A stretch of DNA of 64,000 nucleotides from Microbacterium kyungheense (GTDB lineage Bacteria; Actinomycetota; Actinomycetes; Actinomycetales; Microbacteriaceae): the NCBI RefSeq assembly GCF_006783905.1, contig NZ_VFPE01000002.1, positions 496,001-560,000 on the forward strand, written 5' to 3'. The translations under genes and the position numbers were made by a program. Below the pieces are notes generated by a model. That model did not search any database. It was not told where the DNA came from and worked only from the letters and a program-made list of their open reading frames with translations. Below are positions 18,500 to 28,831 of this stretch, piece by piece; within the stretch, counting starts at the first letter, position 1, and every line of letters starts with the position of its first letter.

Positions 18500-18566
18500 T
18501 GAGACCGTACGCGACCGACGAGACCGTGGAGTTCACCCAGGGTCTCGTCCGCCCGCTGCGGTCTCG
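18500..18566 (+). repeat. nested palindrome repeat P, copy 2
   Basis: Outer stem TGAGACCG (18500-18507) with CGGTCTCG (18559-18566, one mismatch). Inner stem ACGAGACC (18518-18525) with GGTCTCGT (18541-18548). The central part shares GAGACCGTGG and GGGTCTCGTCCG with copy 1 in the same orientation, while the loops differ. Conserved stems with changed loops suggest that the structure matters. Confidence 0.7.
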
Positions 18567-18592
18567 CGGGAGTTGCGCACGGGCCGGGACGG

Positions 18593-18628
18593 GACGGGAT
18601 GCCGGTGCCCCCGGCATCCCGTCGGCTT
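18593..18628 (+). repeat. 36-bp hairpin repeat H, copy 2
   Basis: Identical to 17235-18628's other end at 17235-17270: 12-base arms ACGGGATGCCGG and CCGGCATCCCGT plus flanks. It lies at the 3' end of the minus-strand CPBP gene, whose stop codon overlaps the last two bases, so it could serve as that gene's terminator. Confidence 0.8.
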
Positions 18629-19478
18629 AGGTCGTGGGGGTCGGGGTGGGGCTGGGAGAGGGCGCGGGGGCGAACACGCCGGGCCAGAGCGCGGCGGCCA
18701 GCGGGTAGCCCACGAAGGCGACGATGTCGAGGATCGTGTGGGCGATGACGAGCGGCATGACGCGCCCCCAGCGGCGGTAGCACCAGCCGAACACGATGCC
18801 CATCACGACGTTGCCGACGATCGCTCCGAAGCCCTGGTACGCGTGGTAAGCGCCCCGCAGCGCCGCCGAGGTCAGGATGATGCTCCAGTCGTTCCAGCCG
18901 AGGCGGCGCAGCCGGTCGAACAGGTAGCCGATGAAGATGACCTCCTCGGTGAGGCCAGCCCGCAGCGCCGAGAGCACGAGCAGCGGCACCGTCCACCACG
19001 CGGCATCCAGCGGCGACGCCACCACGGCCACGGTGATGCCCAGCGCGCGGCCCACGGCGTAGAGCGCGAGCCCGGGCAGGCCGATCACCGCGGCGAGCAC
19101 GACACCGCGCCCGAGATCGCCGCCGAACCTCGTGAAGTCGAGCCCGATGCGGCGCAGCGCGTTGCTCCCGGGCTCCCACAGCAGGTACACGACGAGGGCG
19201 ACCAGCGCCAGCGCGAAGAACACCGCGAGCACCTGGTACACGACGTCCCAGATCGCCTGCGCGTCGCGCGACGGGTTCACCTGCGTCTGCTGCGAACCCA
19301 GCGGCACGGGCGCGAGGAGCTTGCGCACGAGCGAGAGCACCGAGTACAGCGCCGACTGGCCGACCGTGACCGCCAGCACGATCCAGATCTCCCACACGAG
19401 CCGGCGACGCTGATACTGCGTGCGGGAGGGCAGGGTACTCGATACCACACCATCAGAGGGCGGGAAAGAGGGGGTCAC
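18627..19478 (-). CDS. CPBP-family intramembrane metalloprotease (CAAX-protease-like)
   Basis: 283-residue membrane protein with about seven to eight hydrophobic segments. The family motifs are all visible: EE in LRAGLTEEVIFIGYLFDRLRR, an HxxxG-like second motif in RGAYHAYQGFGAIVGN, and the third His in LVIAHTILDIVAF. Bacterial members are Rce1/CAAX-protease relatives; known ones act in bacteriocin immunity or surface protein handling, but the substrate here is unknown. Starts with GTG at 19478. A possible -10 (GACAAT, 19492-19487) lies about 8 nt before the start, suggesting a very short or absent leader. Pro/Thr/Ser-rich C-terminus. Confidence 0.88.
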   Translation of the reverse strand: MTPSFPPSDGVVSSTLPSRTQYQRRRLVWEIWIVLAVTVGQSALYSVLSLVRKLLAPVPLGSQQTQVNPSRDAQAIWDVVYQVLAVFFALALVALVVYLLWEPGSNALRRIGLDFTRFGGDLGRGVVLAAVIGLPGLALYAVGRALGITVAVVASPLDAAWWTVPLLVLSALRAGLTEEVIFIGYLFDRLRRLGWNDWSIILTSAALRGAYHAYQGFGAIVGNVVMGIVFGWCYRRWGRVMPLVIAHTILDIVAFVGYPLAAALWPGVFAPAPSPSPTPTPTT

Positions 19479-19644
19479 CTTGTCAGATTGTCACACTTCG
19501 CGTCGATTGAGTTAAGGCTCTGTAACGTTTTGGCCGATCGTTTTGACCATCTCACCAGCGATGCTTATCGTTTTCCCATCCGCGCGCCCGTCCGGTCTCC
19601 CATCTGACGTGCGCGCACAACCCTGCACAGGAGGAACAGTGAGA

Positions 19645-21477
19645 ATGAAGCGCATCTCGGCCGCGGTGGCGCTCACCGCGGTCGGCGCACTGGCGATCTC
19701 GGGTTGCGCCGCCAACGGTGGCGGCAACGACTCGGGTGACGACTCCGGTCTCGTCGAAGGCTCGTCGATCACGGCCGCGTGGAACCAGGCGTTCTACTCG
19801 ATGAACGGAAACACGTCGTTCGGCAACGCCACGGCGAACAACAACATCAACTACCTCGTCCTCGACGGCTTCAACTACTACGACAACACCCCGAAGCTCA
19901 TCGAGAACAAGTCGTTCGGCACGTACGAGAAGCTCTCGGACGACCCGCTGACGATCAAGTACACGATCGCGGACGGCGTCAAGTGGTCCGACGGTGTGGA
20001 CGTCGACGCTTCCGACCTCCTGCTGAACTGGGCCGCCCTCTCGCGCGCGCTCGACACGCCGGACTTCGACCCGACGCAGTACCAGGACGCAGAGACCGGT
20101 GAGTTCACCGGTGACCTCCCGACGGACGTCGTCTACTTCGACTCGGGCGCCACGCCCGACGCCGGTGTCGGCCTCGTCTCGCAGACGCCCGAGGTCAGCG
20201 ACGACAACAAGTCGATCACCATGGTGTACGACAAGCCGTTCGTGGACTGGGAGCTCTCGTTCCCGAGCCCGCTCCCCGCGCACGTCATCGGTGAGAAGGC
20301 GCTCAACCTCGACGACGCCACGGAGGCCAAGGACGCCGTCGTGTCGGCCATCCAGGACAACGACGCCGCCGCCCTCGCGCCGATCTCGTCGTTCTGGAAC
20401 TCGGGCTTCAACTTCACCGAGATGCCCGACGACGCCGCGCTCGTCACCGCGAGCGGCCCGTACATGATCACCGACTTCGTCGCCGACCAGTACGTGACGC
20501 TGAAGGCCAACCCTGAGTACAAGGGTGACAACGCGCCGAACATCGAAGAGATCACCATCCGCTTCATCCCGGACCCGCTCGCCGCGGTCCAGGCGCTGCA
20601 GAACGGTGAGGTCGACATCATCTCGCCCCAGGCCACGGCCGACATCAAGACGGCGCTCGACGCGGTCGACGGCATCACCGTCAAGACCGGTGTCGAGGGC
20701 ACGTACGAGCACGTCGACCTGCAGTTCGACCAGGGCAAGAACAGCCAGAACATCTTCTCGAACCCGAAGGCTCGTGAGGCGTTCCTCAAGACGATCCCGC
20801 GCCAGGAGATCCTCGACACGCTGATCAAGCCGATCGCCGGCGACGACGCGCTCCTGCGCAGCTCGCAGCTGTTCGTCCCGGGCGCCGAGGGCTACGACGA
20901 GGCCGTGAAGACCAACGGCTCCGACGCCTACGCCGAGGTCGACATCGAGGGCGCCAAGGCGCTGCTGGCCGAGTCGGGCATCACCGACACCTCGGTCTGC
21001 ATCCTCTACGCGTCGAACAACCCCCGTCGTGTCAACGAGTTCGCCCTGATCCAGCAGTCCGCTGCGCAGGCCGGCTTCAACGTCACCGACTGCGGCTCCG
21101 AGAAGTGGGGCGGCCTCCTGGGCACCCCGGGTGCCTACGACGCGTCGCTCTTCGGGTGGCAGTCGACCAGCCTCGGTGTGACCAACTCGCTGCCGACCTT
21201 CCAGACCGGTGCGATCAACAACATGAACTTCTACTCGAACGCTGACGTCGACGACCTCGTCGCCCAGCTGAACGTGGAGTTCGACGCCGACAAGCAGATC
21301 GACCTGCAGCTCGAGATGGACAAGCTGCTGTGGGGCGACTACTACGGTGTCACCATCTTCCAGTTCCCGGGCGTCACCGCCTTCAGCGACCGTGTGGAGG
21401 GCATCGACCCGTCGATCCTCGCCCCCACGATCTTCTGGAACGCGTGGGACTGGGCCGTCACCGACTCGGGAGAGTGA
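19645..21477 (+). CDS. ABC transporter substrate-binding lipoprotein, family 5 (second importer)
   Basis: 610 residues. Signal peptide MKRISAAVALTAVGALAIS ends in lipobox ISGC, then a Gly/Asn/Asp linker. The SBP_bac_5 body includes IADGVKWSDGVDVDASDLLL and GPYMITDFVADQYV. A GTG six bases upstream is an alternative start: AGGAGG lies 4 nt before the GTG and 10 nt before the ATG. Longer than the paralogue at 5693, with an Asp-rich acidic insertion. First gene of an importer ending at 26807. A hairpin separates it from the permeases, which fits high binding-protein expression. Substrate unknown, probably peptides. Confidence 0.9.
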   Translation: MKRISAAVALTAVGALAISGCAANGGGNDSGDDSGLVEGSSITAAWNQAFYSMNGNTSFGNATANNNINYLVLDGFNYYDNTPKLIENKSFGTYEKLSDDPLTIKYTIADGVKWSDGVDVDASDLLLNWAALSRALDTPDFDPTQYQDAETGEFTGDLPTDVVYFDSGATPDAGVGLVSQTPEVSDDNKSITMVYDKPFVDWELSFPSPLPAHVIGEKALNLDDATEAKDAVVSAIQDNDAAALAPISSFWNSGFNFTEMPDDAALVTASGPYMITDFVADQYVTLKANPEYKGDNAPNIEEITIRFIPDPLAAVQALQNGEVDIISPQATADIKTALDAVDGITVKTGVEGTYEHVDLQFDQGKNSQNIFSNPKAREAFLKTIPRQEILDTLIKPIAGDDALLRSSQLFVPGAEGYDEAVKTNGSDAYAEVDIEGAKALLAESGITDTSVCILYASNNPRRVNEFALIQQSAAQAGFNVTDCGSEKWGGLLGTPGAYDASLFGWQSTSLGVTNSLPTFQTGAINNMNFYSNADVDDLVAQLNVEFDADKQIDLQLEMDKLLWGDYYGVTIFQFPGVTAFSDRVEGIDPSILAPTIFWNAWDWAVTDSGE

Positions 21478-21523
21478 TCGTCACACGGTAGTCATCGTGC
21501 TCAGGCACTGACCACCGAGGTGG

Positions 21524-21552
21524 GGTGCAGGTCCCCCTGGGGGACCTGCACC
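21524..21552 (+). terminator. intra-operon hairpin after the binding-protein gene
   Basis: Near-perfect stem GGTGCAGGTCCCCC / GGGGGACCTGCACC (21524-21537 and 21539-21552). There is no T-run, so it may be an attenuator or an mRNA-stabilising structure that raises binding-protein output over the permeases. Confidence 0.6.
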
Positions 21553-21646
21553 TCGCCGCGTTACACTCCTCTCAGCGGCGGGCACGAGGCCGGCAGCACG
21601 CCGACTCCTGCCCCTGCTGATTCATCGATTGGCAGGCGGCCACAAC

Positions 21647-23164
21647 ATGGCTTCATTCATCATTCGGCGGTTGATCGCATCGATCTTCGTGCTTTTCGCC
21701 GCGACGTTCCTGATGTATCTGCTGGTGGCTTACTCGGGCGATCCCCTTGAAGACCTCCGGCTGAGCAACGCTCCTAACAAGGAGTCCCTCATCGAGGCGC
21801 GTACCAAGCTCCTCAACCTCGACGTCCCGCCGCCGCTGCGCTACTTCCTGTGGCTCGGCGGCATCTTCCGCGGCGACTTCGGCATCTCCATCCAGAACCA
21901 GCCGGTCAACGCGCTGCTGGGCAACGCGATCACGTCGACGCTGACGCTGGTCACGACCGCGACCGTCGTCGCGATGGTCCTCGGCATCACGGTCGGCATC
22001 GTGTCGGCGCTGCGTCAGTACACCGGGTTCGACTACAGCGTGACGCTCATCGCGTTCCTGTTCTTCTCGCTCCCGATCTTCTGGGTCGCCGTGCTCCTCA
22101 AGCAGTACGGTGCGATCCAGCTGAACGACTGGCTGGGTGATCCGACGATCTCCGTGCCGGTGATCATCGGGTTGTCGCTCGTCTCGGGTCTGCTGTGGAT
22201 GTCCATCCTCGGCGGCAGATGGCGAAAGCGCCTGACCGTCTTCGGGATCGCCGCTGTCGCGACCGCGGCGGTGCTGACGTTCCTGTCGGTGACCCAGTGG
22301 TTCGCCGACCCGAGCATCGGCATCGTGGTCTACGCATTCCTCGCCCTCGGCATCGCCGTCGGCGTCACCGCGATCTCGACCGGCCTGCGCAACCGCAAGG
22401 CGCTCTACGCGTCGCTCATCGTCGCGGTGATCGGCATCGCGCTGTACTTCCCGATGATGAACTACATCCTCAACGGGATGACGCTGTGGTTCTTCCTGCT
22501 GCTGGCCGTCCTCGCGGTCGTCGTGAGCGGGGCCATCGGCTGGTTCATGGGAGCCCCCGACCGCGGGCCGGTCGTGCGCACGACGGCGATCGTCGGCTTC
22601 TTCGTCGCCGCCTTCATCGCGCTCGACAAGTACATGTCCTACTGGCACGCGTACGCGAACTCGAGCCGTGTCCGCGGGCGTCCGATCGCGACGGTGGGTT
22701 CGTCCACGCCGGGCCTCGGCGGCAACTTCTGGGTGCAGGGCATCGACCTGTACACCCACCTGCTGCTGCCGACGATCGCGATCATCCTGATCTCGTTCGC
22801 GAGCTACACCCGCTACTCGCGGGCGAGCCTGCTCGAGGTCATGAACCAGGACTACATCCGCACGGCGCGCTCCAAGGGCCTCACCGAGCGCACCGTCGTC
22901 GTCCGTCACGCGTTCCGCAACGCGCTCATCCCCATCACCACGATCATCGCGTTCGACGTCGGCGCGCTCATCGGCGGCGCGGTGATCACCGAGACGGTGT
23001 TCGGCTGGGTCGGCATGGGCCGTCTGTTCGTCACGGCACTCGGTGCGCACGACCCCAACCCGGTCATGGCGTTCTTCGTGGTGACGGGAACGCTCGCGGT
23101 CGTCTTCAACCTCATCGCGGACCTCGTCTATGCGGCCCTCGACCCGAGAATCAAGGTGGGCTGA
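21647..23164 (+). CDS. ABC transporter permease, DppB/OppB type, with an extra multi-TM insertion
   Basis: 505 residues, against about 310-340 for ordinary OppB proteins. The ends are canonical: IIRRLIASIFVLFAATFLMY with YSGDPLEDLR at the start, and the EAA loop ARSKGLTERTVVVRHAFRNA plus the last TM helices at the end. Between about residues 165 and 330 lies an added block of roughly six hydrophobic segments (for example FGIAAVATAAVLTFLSVT, GIVVYAFLALGIAVGVTAIS, WFFLLLAVLAVVVSGAIGW). ATG at 21647 has only a weak AGGCGG before it. One base separates its stop from the next permease. Confidence 0.9.
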   Translation: MASFIIRRLIASIFVLFAATFLMYLLVAYSGDPLEDLRLSNAPNKESLIEARTKLLNLDVPPPLRYFLWLGGIFRGDFGISIQNQPVNALLGNAITSTLTLVTTATVVAMVLGITVGIVSALRQYTGFDYSVTLIAFLFFSLPIFWVAVLLKQYGAIQLNDWLGDPTISVPVIIGLSLVSGLLWMSILGGRWRKRLTVFGIAAVATAAVLTFLSVTQWFADPSIGIVVYAFLALGIAVGVTAISTGLRNRKALYASLIVAVIGIALYFPMMNYILNGMTLWFFLLLAVLAVVVSGAIGWFMGAPDRGPVVRTTAIVGFFVAAFIALDKYMSYWHAYANSSRVRGRPIATVGSSTPGLGGNFWVQGIDLYTHLLLPTIAIILISFASYTRYSRASLLEVMNQDYIRTARSKGLTERTVVVRHAFRNALIPITTIIAFDVGALIGGAVITETVFGWVGMGRLFVTALGAHDPNPVMAFFVVTGTLAVVFNLIADLVYAALDPRIKVG

Positions 23165-23165
23165 C

Positions 23166-24350
23166 ATGAACACTTCCATCACTGAAGAGCCCGGCACCGA
23201 GACGCAGGCACTGGCTGAGATCTCGATCGAGCAGAAAGAGACCGAGGGCCTCAGCCAGGGTCAGATCGTCCGTCGCCGGTTCTTCCGGCACCGTGGCGCG
23301 ATGATCTCGATGATCGTGCTCGCGTTCATCGTCCTCCTGGCGTTCACGTCGGTCGGCGTCTCCCTGTGGGGCATCCGCATCCCGGGCTGGTGGCAGTACT
23401 CGTGGGAGGAGATCCCGCCGAAGGTCAACAACGGCGAGCCGACCATGACCCTGTGGCCGCTGCAGTTCGGCGACCACCCGTTCGGTCAGGACGAGGTCGG
23501 CCGCGACATCTTCGCGGTCGTCATGCGCGGCACGCAGCAGTCGGTCATGGTCATGGTGATCGTCGGCGTCGTGGCGACGTTCTTCGGCGTCGTGATCGGC
23601 GCGATCGCGGGCTACTACGGCAAGCTGACCGACTCGATCCTGATGCGCTTCACCGACATCATCATCACGATCCCGCTCATCGTGATCGGCTCGGTGCTCG
23701 GCTTCGCGCTGGGCAGCCTGGGTGCGGCCCTGCTGGGTGTGGTGATCGGGCTGTTCGCCTGGACCACCATGGCCCGTCTGGTTCGCGGTGAGTTCCTCAC
23801 CTTGCGCGAACGCGAGTTCGTCGACGCCGCCCGCGTGTCGGGCGCGCGCGACCGCCGGATCATCTTCCGCCACATCCTGCCCAACACGGTGGGCATCATC
23901 GTCGTCAACGCGACGCTGCTGATGGCGGGGGCGATCCTGCTGGAGTCGGCGCTGAGCTTCCTCGGGTTCGGCGTCCAGTCGCCCGACACGTCGCTCGGCA
24001 AGATCATCTCCGAGAACCAGGCCGCCTTCTCCACGCGTCCGTGGCTCTTCTGGTGGCCGGGTCTGTTCATCATCGCGATCGCCCTGTGCGTCAACTTCAT
24101 CGGCGACGGTCTGCGCGACGCGTTCGACCCGCGCCAGAAGAAGATGCCGAGTGAACGCGCGATGGCGCGAGCCGGCCGCGCGAGCGGACCGCTCGTGCCG
24201 GCCGTCGACACCACGCCCTCGACGGATGCCCCCTCGGTCACCGTCATGGGGGCCGCGGTGTACACGAGCGAGGACATCGTGAGCTATCACGACATCAGGC
24301 CCGAGCACCCCGGCGACCCGACGGACGAACCGCTCAACCCGGAGCGGTGA
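23166..24350 (+). CDS. ABC transporter permease, DppC/OppC type
   Basis: 394 residues. An acidic N-terminal tail precedes TM1 (GAMISMIVLAFIVLLAF). FGQDEVGRDIFAVVMRGTQQS is the OppC motif. The EAA loop is DAARVSGARDRRIIFRHILPN. Ends with a long hydrophilic tail of about 70 residues after the final TM helix. Coupled to the preceding permease. It is followed by a gene on the opposite strand before the ATPase, so the ATPase probably depends on read-through or its own promoter. Confidence 0.93.
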   Translation: MNTSITEEPGTETQALAEISIEQKETEGLSQGQIVRRRFFRHRGAMISMIVLAFIVLLAFTSVGVSLWGIRIPGWWQYSWEEIPPKVNNGEPTMTLWPLQFGDHPFGQDEVGRDIFAVVMRGTQQSVMVMVIVGVVATFFGVVIGAIAGYYGKLTDSILMRFTDIIITIPLIVIGSVLGFALGSLGAALLGVVIGLFAWTTMARLVRGEFLTLREREFVDAARVSGARDRRIIFRHILPNTVGIIVVNATLLMAGAILLESALSFLGFGVQSPDTSLGKIISENQAAFSTRPWLFWWPGLFIIAIALCVNFIGDGLRDAFDPRQKKMPSERAMARAGRASGPLVPAVDTTPSTDAPSVTVMGAAVYTSEDIVSYHDIRPEHPGDPTDEPLNPER

Positions 24351-24360
24351 CGTGTCGGTG

Positions 24361-24969
24361 CTAGACCAGCAGACCGATCGTGGTCGCCGCGGCCAGCGCC
24401 GCGACGACCACGATGGTCGCCCAGTGCCACGTCACGGTGGCGGCCTCCGGGTCGACACCGCTGGCGAAGGCTCCCGCATCGCGCAGTCGCTCCCAGCGGC
24501 CGCGGATCAGCTGGGCGAGATTGCCGGTCGGCACCGACATGGCATCGGCGGGCCGCAGGCCACCCGCCTCGCCGCGGGCCGATCCGCTCACTCCGTCGAA
24601 GTCCTTCGGGGCCAGACCGAGCGTGCGGTGACGCCCCGGCGACGGCGCCGCCCACACCGACACGCGCCCTCCGGCGGTGTGGAGTGTGAGCGAGAAGCGC
24701 GTATCGATCGAGACGATCGACGGCCAGGGGACGAAGTGCGTGCGCAGCACGTTCTCGACCGTGATGCCGTGCTCCTGCACCCGCAGGCTCGGACGCCAGA
24801 ACAGCGCCCAGGCCACGACGGCGACGAGGATGATCGGCCAGATGTATCGCAGCGCGGCTGCGGGATCCGACCAGACCAGCCCGACGGCGCCGAGAGCGCA
24901 CACCACGATGGTCACGACAGCGAGGATGCGGCCGAAGACCGGCCGATAGAAGACCTCCTGGAAAGACAT
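24361..24969 (-). CDS. PH-domain-like membrane protein of unknown function
   Basis: 202 residues. Two N-terminal TM segments ([19 protein letters not shown] and [17 protein letters not shown]) are followed by a soluble part starting [46 protein letters not shown], which reads like a bacterial PH (bPH/YdbT-type) domain. A C-terminal TM helix ([19 protein letters not shown]) ends it. Unusual position: on the minus strand between the OppC-like permease and the fused ATPase, with only 10 and 32 bases to spare. No clear SD before the ATG at 24969. Confidence 0.75.
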   Translation of the reverse strand: MSFQEVFYRPVFGRILAVVTIVVCALGAVGLVWSDPAAALRYIWPIILVAVVAWALFWRPSLRVQEHGITVENVLRTHFVPWPSIVSIDTRFSLTLHTAGGRVSVWAAPSPGRHRTLGLAPKDFDGVSGSARGEAGGLRPADAMSVPTGNLAQLIRGRWERLRDAGAFASGVDPEAATVTWHWATIVVVAALAAATTIGLLV

Positions 24970-25001
24970 GACTTCAAGCTTTGCAGATGGGACACCACCG
25001 A

Positions 25002-26807
25002 ATGACTGACACGACGGGCGTCGAGGCCGAAACCACGGCTTCGCACGAGGCCCTCCCTGAGACGATCCTCCAGGTGGAGAACCTGGGCGTCGAGTTCTGG
25101 GTCGACGGCGAGTTCTACCCCGCCGCCATCGACATGAACTACGAAGTGCGGCGCGGCGAGGTTCTCGCCATCGTCGGCGAGTCCGGCTCCGGCAAGAGCA
25201 CCAGCTCGATGTCGCTGCTCGGACTCCTCCCCGAGAACGCACGCGTCACCGGTTCGATCAAGCTCCTCGGCCGCGAACTTCGCGGTGCCGACCCGGTGAC
25301 GCTGAGGTCGCTGCGCGGCAACGAGATCGCGGTGATCTTCCAGGAGCCGATGACGGCGCTGAACCCCGTGTACACGGTCGGCTTCCAGATCATGGAGTCG
25401 CTCCGCTCGCACGACCGCGGGCTCGCCCCGAGCGTCGCGAAGGAGAAGGCGGTCGACCTGCTGCGCATGGTCGAGATGCCCAACCCTGAGCAGTCGTTCA
25501 ACAAGTACCCGCACCAGCTGTCGGGCGGCCAGCGCCAGCGTGCGATGATCGCGCAGTCGATCTCGTGCGACCCGCTGCTGCTCATCGCCGACGAGCCCAC
25601 CACGGCGCTCGACGTGACGGTGCAGGCCGAGGTGCTCGACCTGCTGCGCAACCTGCACAAGCGCCTGGACTCGGCGATCATCCTCATCACGCACGACATG
25701 GGCGTGGTGGCCGATCTCGCCGACCGCATCATGGTGATGAAGAACGGCGTCGTGGTCGAGGCCGGCTCGGTCGAGCAGATCTTCCACGACCCGAAGCACC
25801 CGTACACGCAGCAGCTGCTGGCCGCCGTGCCACACCTCGGCCTCGGTGTGCTCGAGACCGAGCCCGCCGTGCCCGACGAGGTCGTCACCGAGACCTCTGC
25901 CGTGCCGTCGGTCTCGTCGATCCGCGAGCGGGCGACCGAGGTCGCCGACGAGATCGTCGAGACCCGCACTCCGGTTCTGGCCTTCGAGGACGTCGCGATC
26001 GACTACCCGAAGCGCGGCCGCATCCCGGCGTTCCGTGCGGCGGAGCACATCGACCTCGCGATCTACCCCGGTGAGATCGTCGGCCTCGTCGGCGAGTCGG
26101 GGTCGGGCAAGACGACGCTCGGCCGCGCCGCGATCGGCCTGCTGCCGATCGCCGAGGGCAAGCTCACCGCGGTGGGCACCGACATCTCGAAGCCGAGCCA
26201 GAAGGAGCTCTTCGCGATCCGCCGGCGCACGGGCATCGTGTTCCAGGACCCGGCGTCCTCGCTGAACCCGCGCATGCCGATCGGCGAGTCCATCGGCGAG
26301 CCGATCCTCCTGGCCGGCGTCGCCAAGGGCAAGGATCTCGACAAACGCGTCGAAGAGCTGCTGAGCCAGGTCGAGCTGCCGAAGTCGTACCGCAACCGCT
26401 TCCCGCACGAGCTGTCGGGCGGTCAGCGTCAGCGTGTGGGCATCGCCCGCGCGCTCGCCCTCGCGCCCGAGCTGCTGGTGGCGGACGAGCCCACGTCCGC
26501 GCTGGACGTGTCGGTGCAGGCTCGCTTCCTGGATCTGCTCCAGGAACTGCAGCAGCAGCTGCAGTTCGCCTGCCTGTTCATCAGCCACGACCTCGCGGTC
26601 GTCGACATCCTGGCGCACCGCATCGCGGTGATGCACCACGGCAAGCTCGTGGAGACCGGCACGCGCGACCAGATCCTGCGCGGAGCGACCGACCCCTACA
26701 CGCAGCGGCTCATCGCCGCCGTGCCGGTGCCGAACCCCGAAGAGCAGAGGGTGCGTCGCGAAGCGCGCGCCGCGCTCCTGGCGGCGACGGGCAGCGCCGA
26801 GAGCTGA
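25002..26807 (+). CDS. fused dual ABC ATPase of the second peptide-type importer (DppDF type)
   Basis: 601 residues with two complete nucleotide-binding domains. Domain 1: [44 protein letters not shown]. Domain 2: [59 protein letters not shown] linker of about 60 residues (about 285-345) joins them. [18 protein letters not shown] after domain 1 is the oligopeptide-family motif. The ATG at 25002 gives [11 protein letters not shown]; upstream in-frame TTG/ATG starts exist without better SD. Contrast with the first importer, where the two ATPases are separate. Confidence 0.93.
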   Translation: MTDTTGVEAETTASHEALPETILQVENLGVEFWVDGEFYPAAIDMNYEVRRGEVLAIVGESGSGKSTSSMSLLGLLPENARVTGSIKLLGRELRGADPVTLRSLRGNEIAVIFQEPMTALNPVYTVGFQIMESLRSHDRGLAPSVAKEKAVDLLRMVEMPNPEQSFNKYPHQLSGGQRQRAMIAQSISCDPLLLIADEPTTALDVTVQAEVLDLLRNLHKRLDSAIILITHDMGVVADLADRIMVMKNGVVVEAGSVEQIFHDPKHPYTQQLLAAVPHLGLGVLETEPAVPDEVVTETSAVPSVSSIRERATEVADEIVETRTPVLAFEDVAIDYPKRGRIPAFRAAEHIDLAIYPGEIVGLVGESGSGKTTLGRAAIGLLPIAEGKLTAVGTDISKPSQKELFAIRRRTGIVFQDPASSLNPRMPIGESIGEPILLAGVAKGKDLDKRVEELLSQVELPKSYRNRFPHELSGGQRQRVGIARALALAPELLVADEPTSALDVSVQARFLDLLQELQQQLQFACLFISHDLAVVDILAHRIAVMHHGKLVETGTRDQILRGATDPYTQRLIAAVPVPNPEEQRVRREARAALLAATGSAES

Positions 26808-26861
26808 TCCGCGAAGCCTGGACACCGCCGGAAGGAGATGTCCAGGTGCGCCCAGTAGAAT

Positions 26862-26889
26862 GGGGGATGCCGGCATTCCGGCATCCCCC
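26862..26889 (+). terminator. strong hairpin between the importer and typA
   Basis: Twelve-base perfect arms GGGGGATGCCGG / CCGGCATCCCCC with loop CATT, followed by TTCTCTTTC. It looks like the terminator of the importer operon. A -10-like TAGAAT (26856-26861) directly precedes it, so the typA transcript would begin inside the hairpin. Confidence 0.75.
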
Positions 26890-26910
26890 TTCTCTTTCAA
26901 GGATTCCCTC

Positions 26911-28824
26911 ATGGCGCGCGCCCTCCGTCCGGACCTCCGCAACGTCGCGATCGTCGCCCACGTCGACCACGGCAAGACCACCCTCGTGGATGCCATGCTC
27001 CGCCAGACCGGCTCTTTCGGCGAGCACGCGCACGTCGAAGAGCGTGCGATGGACTCGAACGATCTCGAGCGCGAGAAGGGCATCACGATCCTCGCCAAGA
27101 ACACGGCGATCACCTACAACGGCATCCACACCGACGTGCCGGTGACGATCAACGTCATCGACACCCCCGGCCACGCCGACTTCGGCGGTGAGGTGGAACG
27201 CGGCCTGTCGATGGTCGACGGTGTCGTGCTGCTCGTCGACGCGAGCGAGGGTCCGCTGCCGCAGACGCGCTTCGTGCTGCGCAAGGCGCTCGAGGCGAAG
27301 CTGCCCGTCATCCTCCTCGTCAACAAGACCGATCGTCCCGACGCGCGCATCGCCGAGGTCGAAGAAGAGGCGCACGACCTGCTCCTCGGGCTCGCGTCCG
27401 ACCTGCACGAGGACGTCCCGGACCTCGACGTCGACGCCCTGCTCGATGTTCCCGTCGTCTACGCCTCCGGGCGTGCGGGCGCGGCATCCCGCAACCGTCC
27501 CGACAACGGCCAGCTGCCCGATAACGCCGACCTCGAGCCGCTGTTCGAGGCGATCCTCGAGCACGTCCCCGCGCCGTCGTACGACGATGAGGCTCCGCTG
27601 CAGGCGTGGGTCACGAACCTCGACTCCAGCCCGTTCCTCGGTCGCCTCGCTCTGCTGCGCGTCTTCAACGGCACGCTGAAGAAGGGTCAGACGGTCGCCT
27701 GGGTGCGCCACGACGGCACCCACTCGAACGCCCGCATCACCGAACTGCTGAAGACCCGCGCCCTCGAGCGCTACCCCGCCGAAGAGGCGGGCCCGGGGGA
27801 CATCGTCGCCATCGCCGGCATCGAAGAGATCACGATCGGCGAGACGATCGCCGATCCCGAGGACGTCCGGCCGCTGCCGGCGATCCACGTCGACGACCCC
27901 GCCATCTCGATGACGATCGGGACGAACACGTCACCGCTGGTCGGCAAGGTGAAGGGTCACAAGGTCACCGCCCGCATGGTGAAGGACCGCCTCGACCGCG
28001 AGCTCGTCGGCAACGTGTCGCTCAAGGTCGTCGACATCGGCCGCCCCGACGCGTGGGAGGTCCAGGGCCGCGGTGAGCTGGCGCTGGCCATCCTCGTCGA
28101 GAACATGCGCCGCGAGGGCTTCGAGCTCACCGTGGGCAAGCCGCAGGTCGTCACCAAGAAGGGTGAGGACGGCAAGGTGAAGGAGCCGTACGAGCACCTG
28201 ACGATCGACGCGCCCGAGGAGTACCTGGGCGCGATCACCCAGCTGATGGCGGCGCGCAAGGGCCGCATGGAGACGATGGTCAACCACGGCACCGGCTGGG
28301 TGCGCATGGAGTTCATCGTCCCCTCGCGCGGTCTCATCGGCTTCCGCACCGAGTTCCTCTCGATGACGCGCGGCACCGGCATCGCGAACGCGATCTCGCA
28401 CGGCTACGACGACTGGGCGGGCCACATCGTCGCCCGCCAGAACGGCTCGATCGTCGCCGACCGCGCCGGCGTCGTCACCCCCTTCGCGATGATCGCGCTG
28501 CAGGAGCGCATGAGCTTCTTCGTGCAGCCGACCGAAGAGGTGTACGAGGGCATGGTCGTCGGCGAGAACTCGCGCTCCGACGACATGGACGTCAACATCA
28601 CCAAGGAGAAGAAGCTCACGAACATGCGGTCTTCGACCGCGGACGCGTTCGAGTCGATGACTCCGCCGCGTCAGCTCTCGCTGGAAGAGAGCCTGGAGTT
28701 CGCGCGCGACGACGAATGCGTCGAGGTGACGCCCGAGAAGGTGCGCATCCGCAAGGTCGTCCTGGACGCCACCGAGCGCGGCCGCGCCGCCTCGCGCCTG
28801 AAGCGACAGGACGCCAACGCGTAA
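26911..28824 (+). CDS. typA: ribosome-associated translational GTPase TypA/BipA
   Basis: 637 residues. Elongation-factor-like GTPase that binds the 70S ribosome and helps assembly and translation under stress. G domain at the start: G1 [10 protein letters not shown]2/switch region [13 protein letters not shown]3 [16 protein letters not shown]4 NKTDRPD. TypA-specific features follow: [48 protein letters not shown], and C-terminal [13 protein letters not shown]. Start at ATG 26911 ([20 protein letters not shown]). The frame is open further upstream, but that part is the terminator hairpin. Confidence 0.97.
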   Translation: MARALRPDLRNVAIVAHVDHGKTTLVDAMLRQTGSFGEHAHVEERAMDSNDLEREKGITILAKNTAITYNGIHTDVPVTINVIDTPGHADFGGEVERGLSMVDGVVLLVDASEGPLPQTRFVLRKALEAKLPVILLVNKTDRPDARIAEVEEEAHDLLLGLASDLHEDVPDLDVDALLDVPVVYASGRAGAASRNRPDNGQLPDNADLEPLFEAILEHVPAPSYDDEAPLQAWVTNLDSSPFLGRLALLRVFNGTLKKGQTVAWVRHDGTHSNARITELLKTRALERYPAEEAGPGDIVAIAGIEEITIGETIADPEDVRPLPAIHVDDPAISMTIGTNTSPLVGKVKGHKVTARMVKDRLDRELVGNVSLKVVDIGRPDAWEVQGRGELALAILVENMRREGFELTVGKPQVVTKKGEDGKVKEPYEHLTIDAPEEYLGAITQLMAARKGRMETMVNHGTGWVRMEFIVPSRGLIGFRTEFLSMTRGTGIANAISHGYDDWAGHIVARQNGSIVADRAGVVTPFAMIALQERMSFFVQPTEEVYEGMVVGENSRSDDMDVNITKEKKLTNMRSSTADAFESMTPPRQLSLEESLEFARDDECVEVTPEKVRIRKVVLDATERGRAASRLKRQDANA

Positions 28825-28831
28825 GCAGTGA

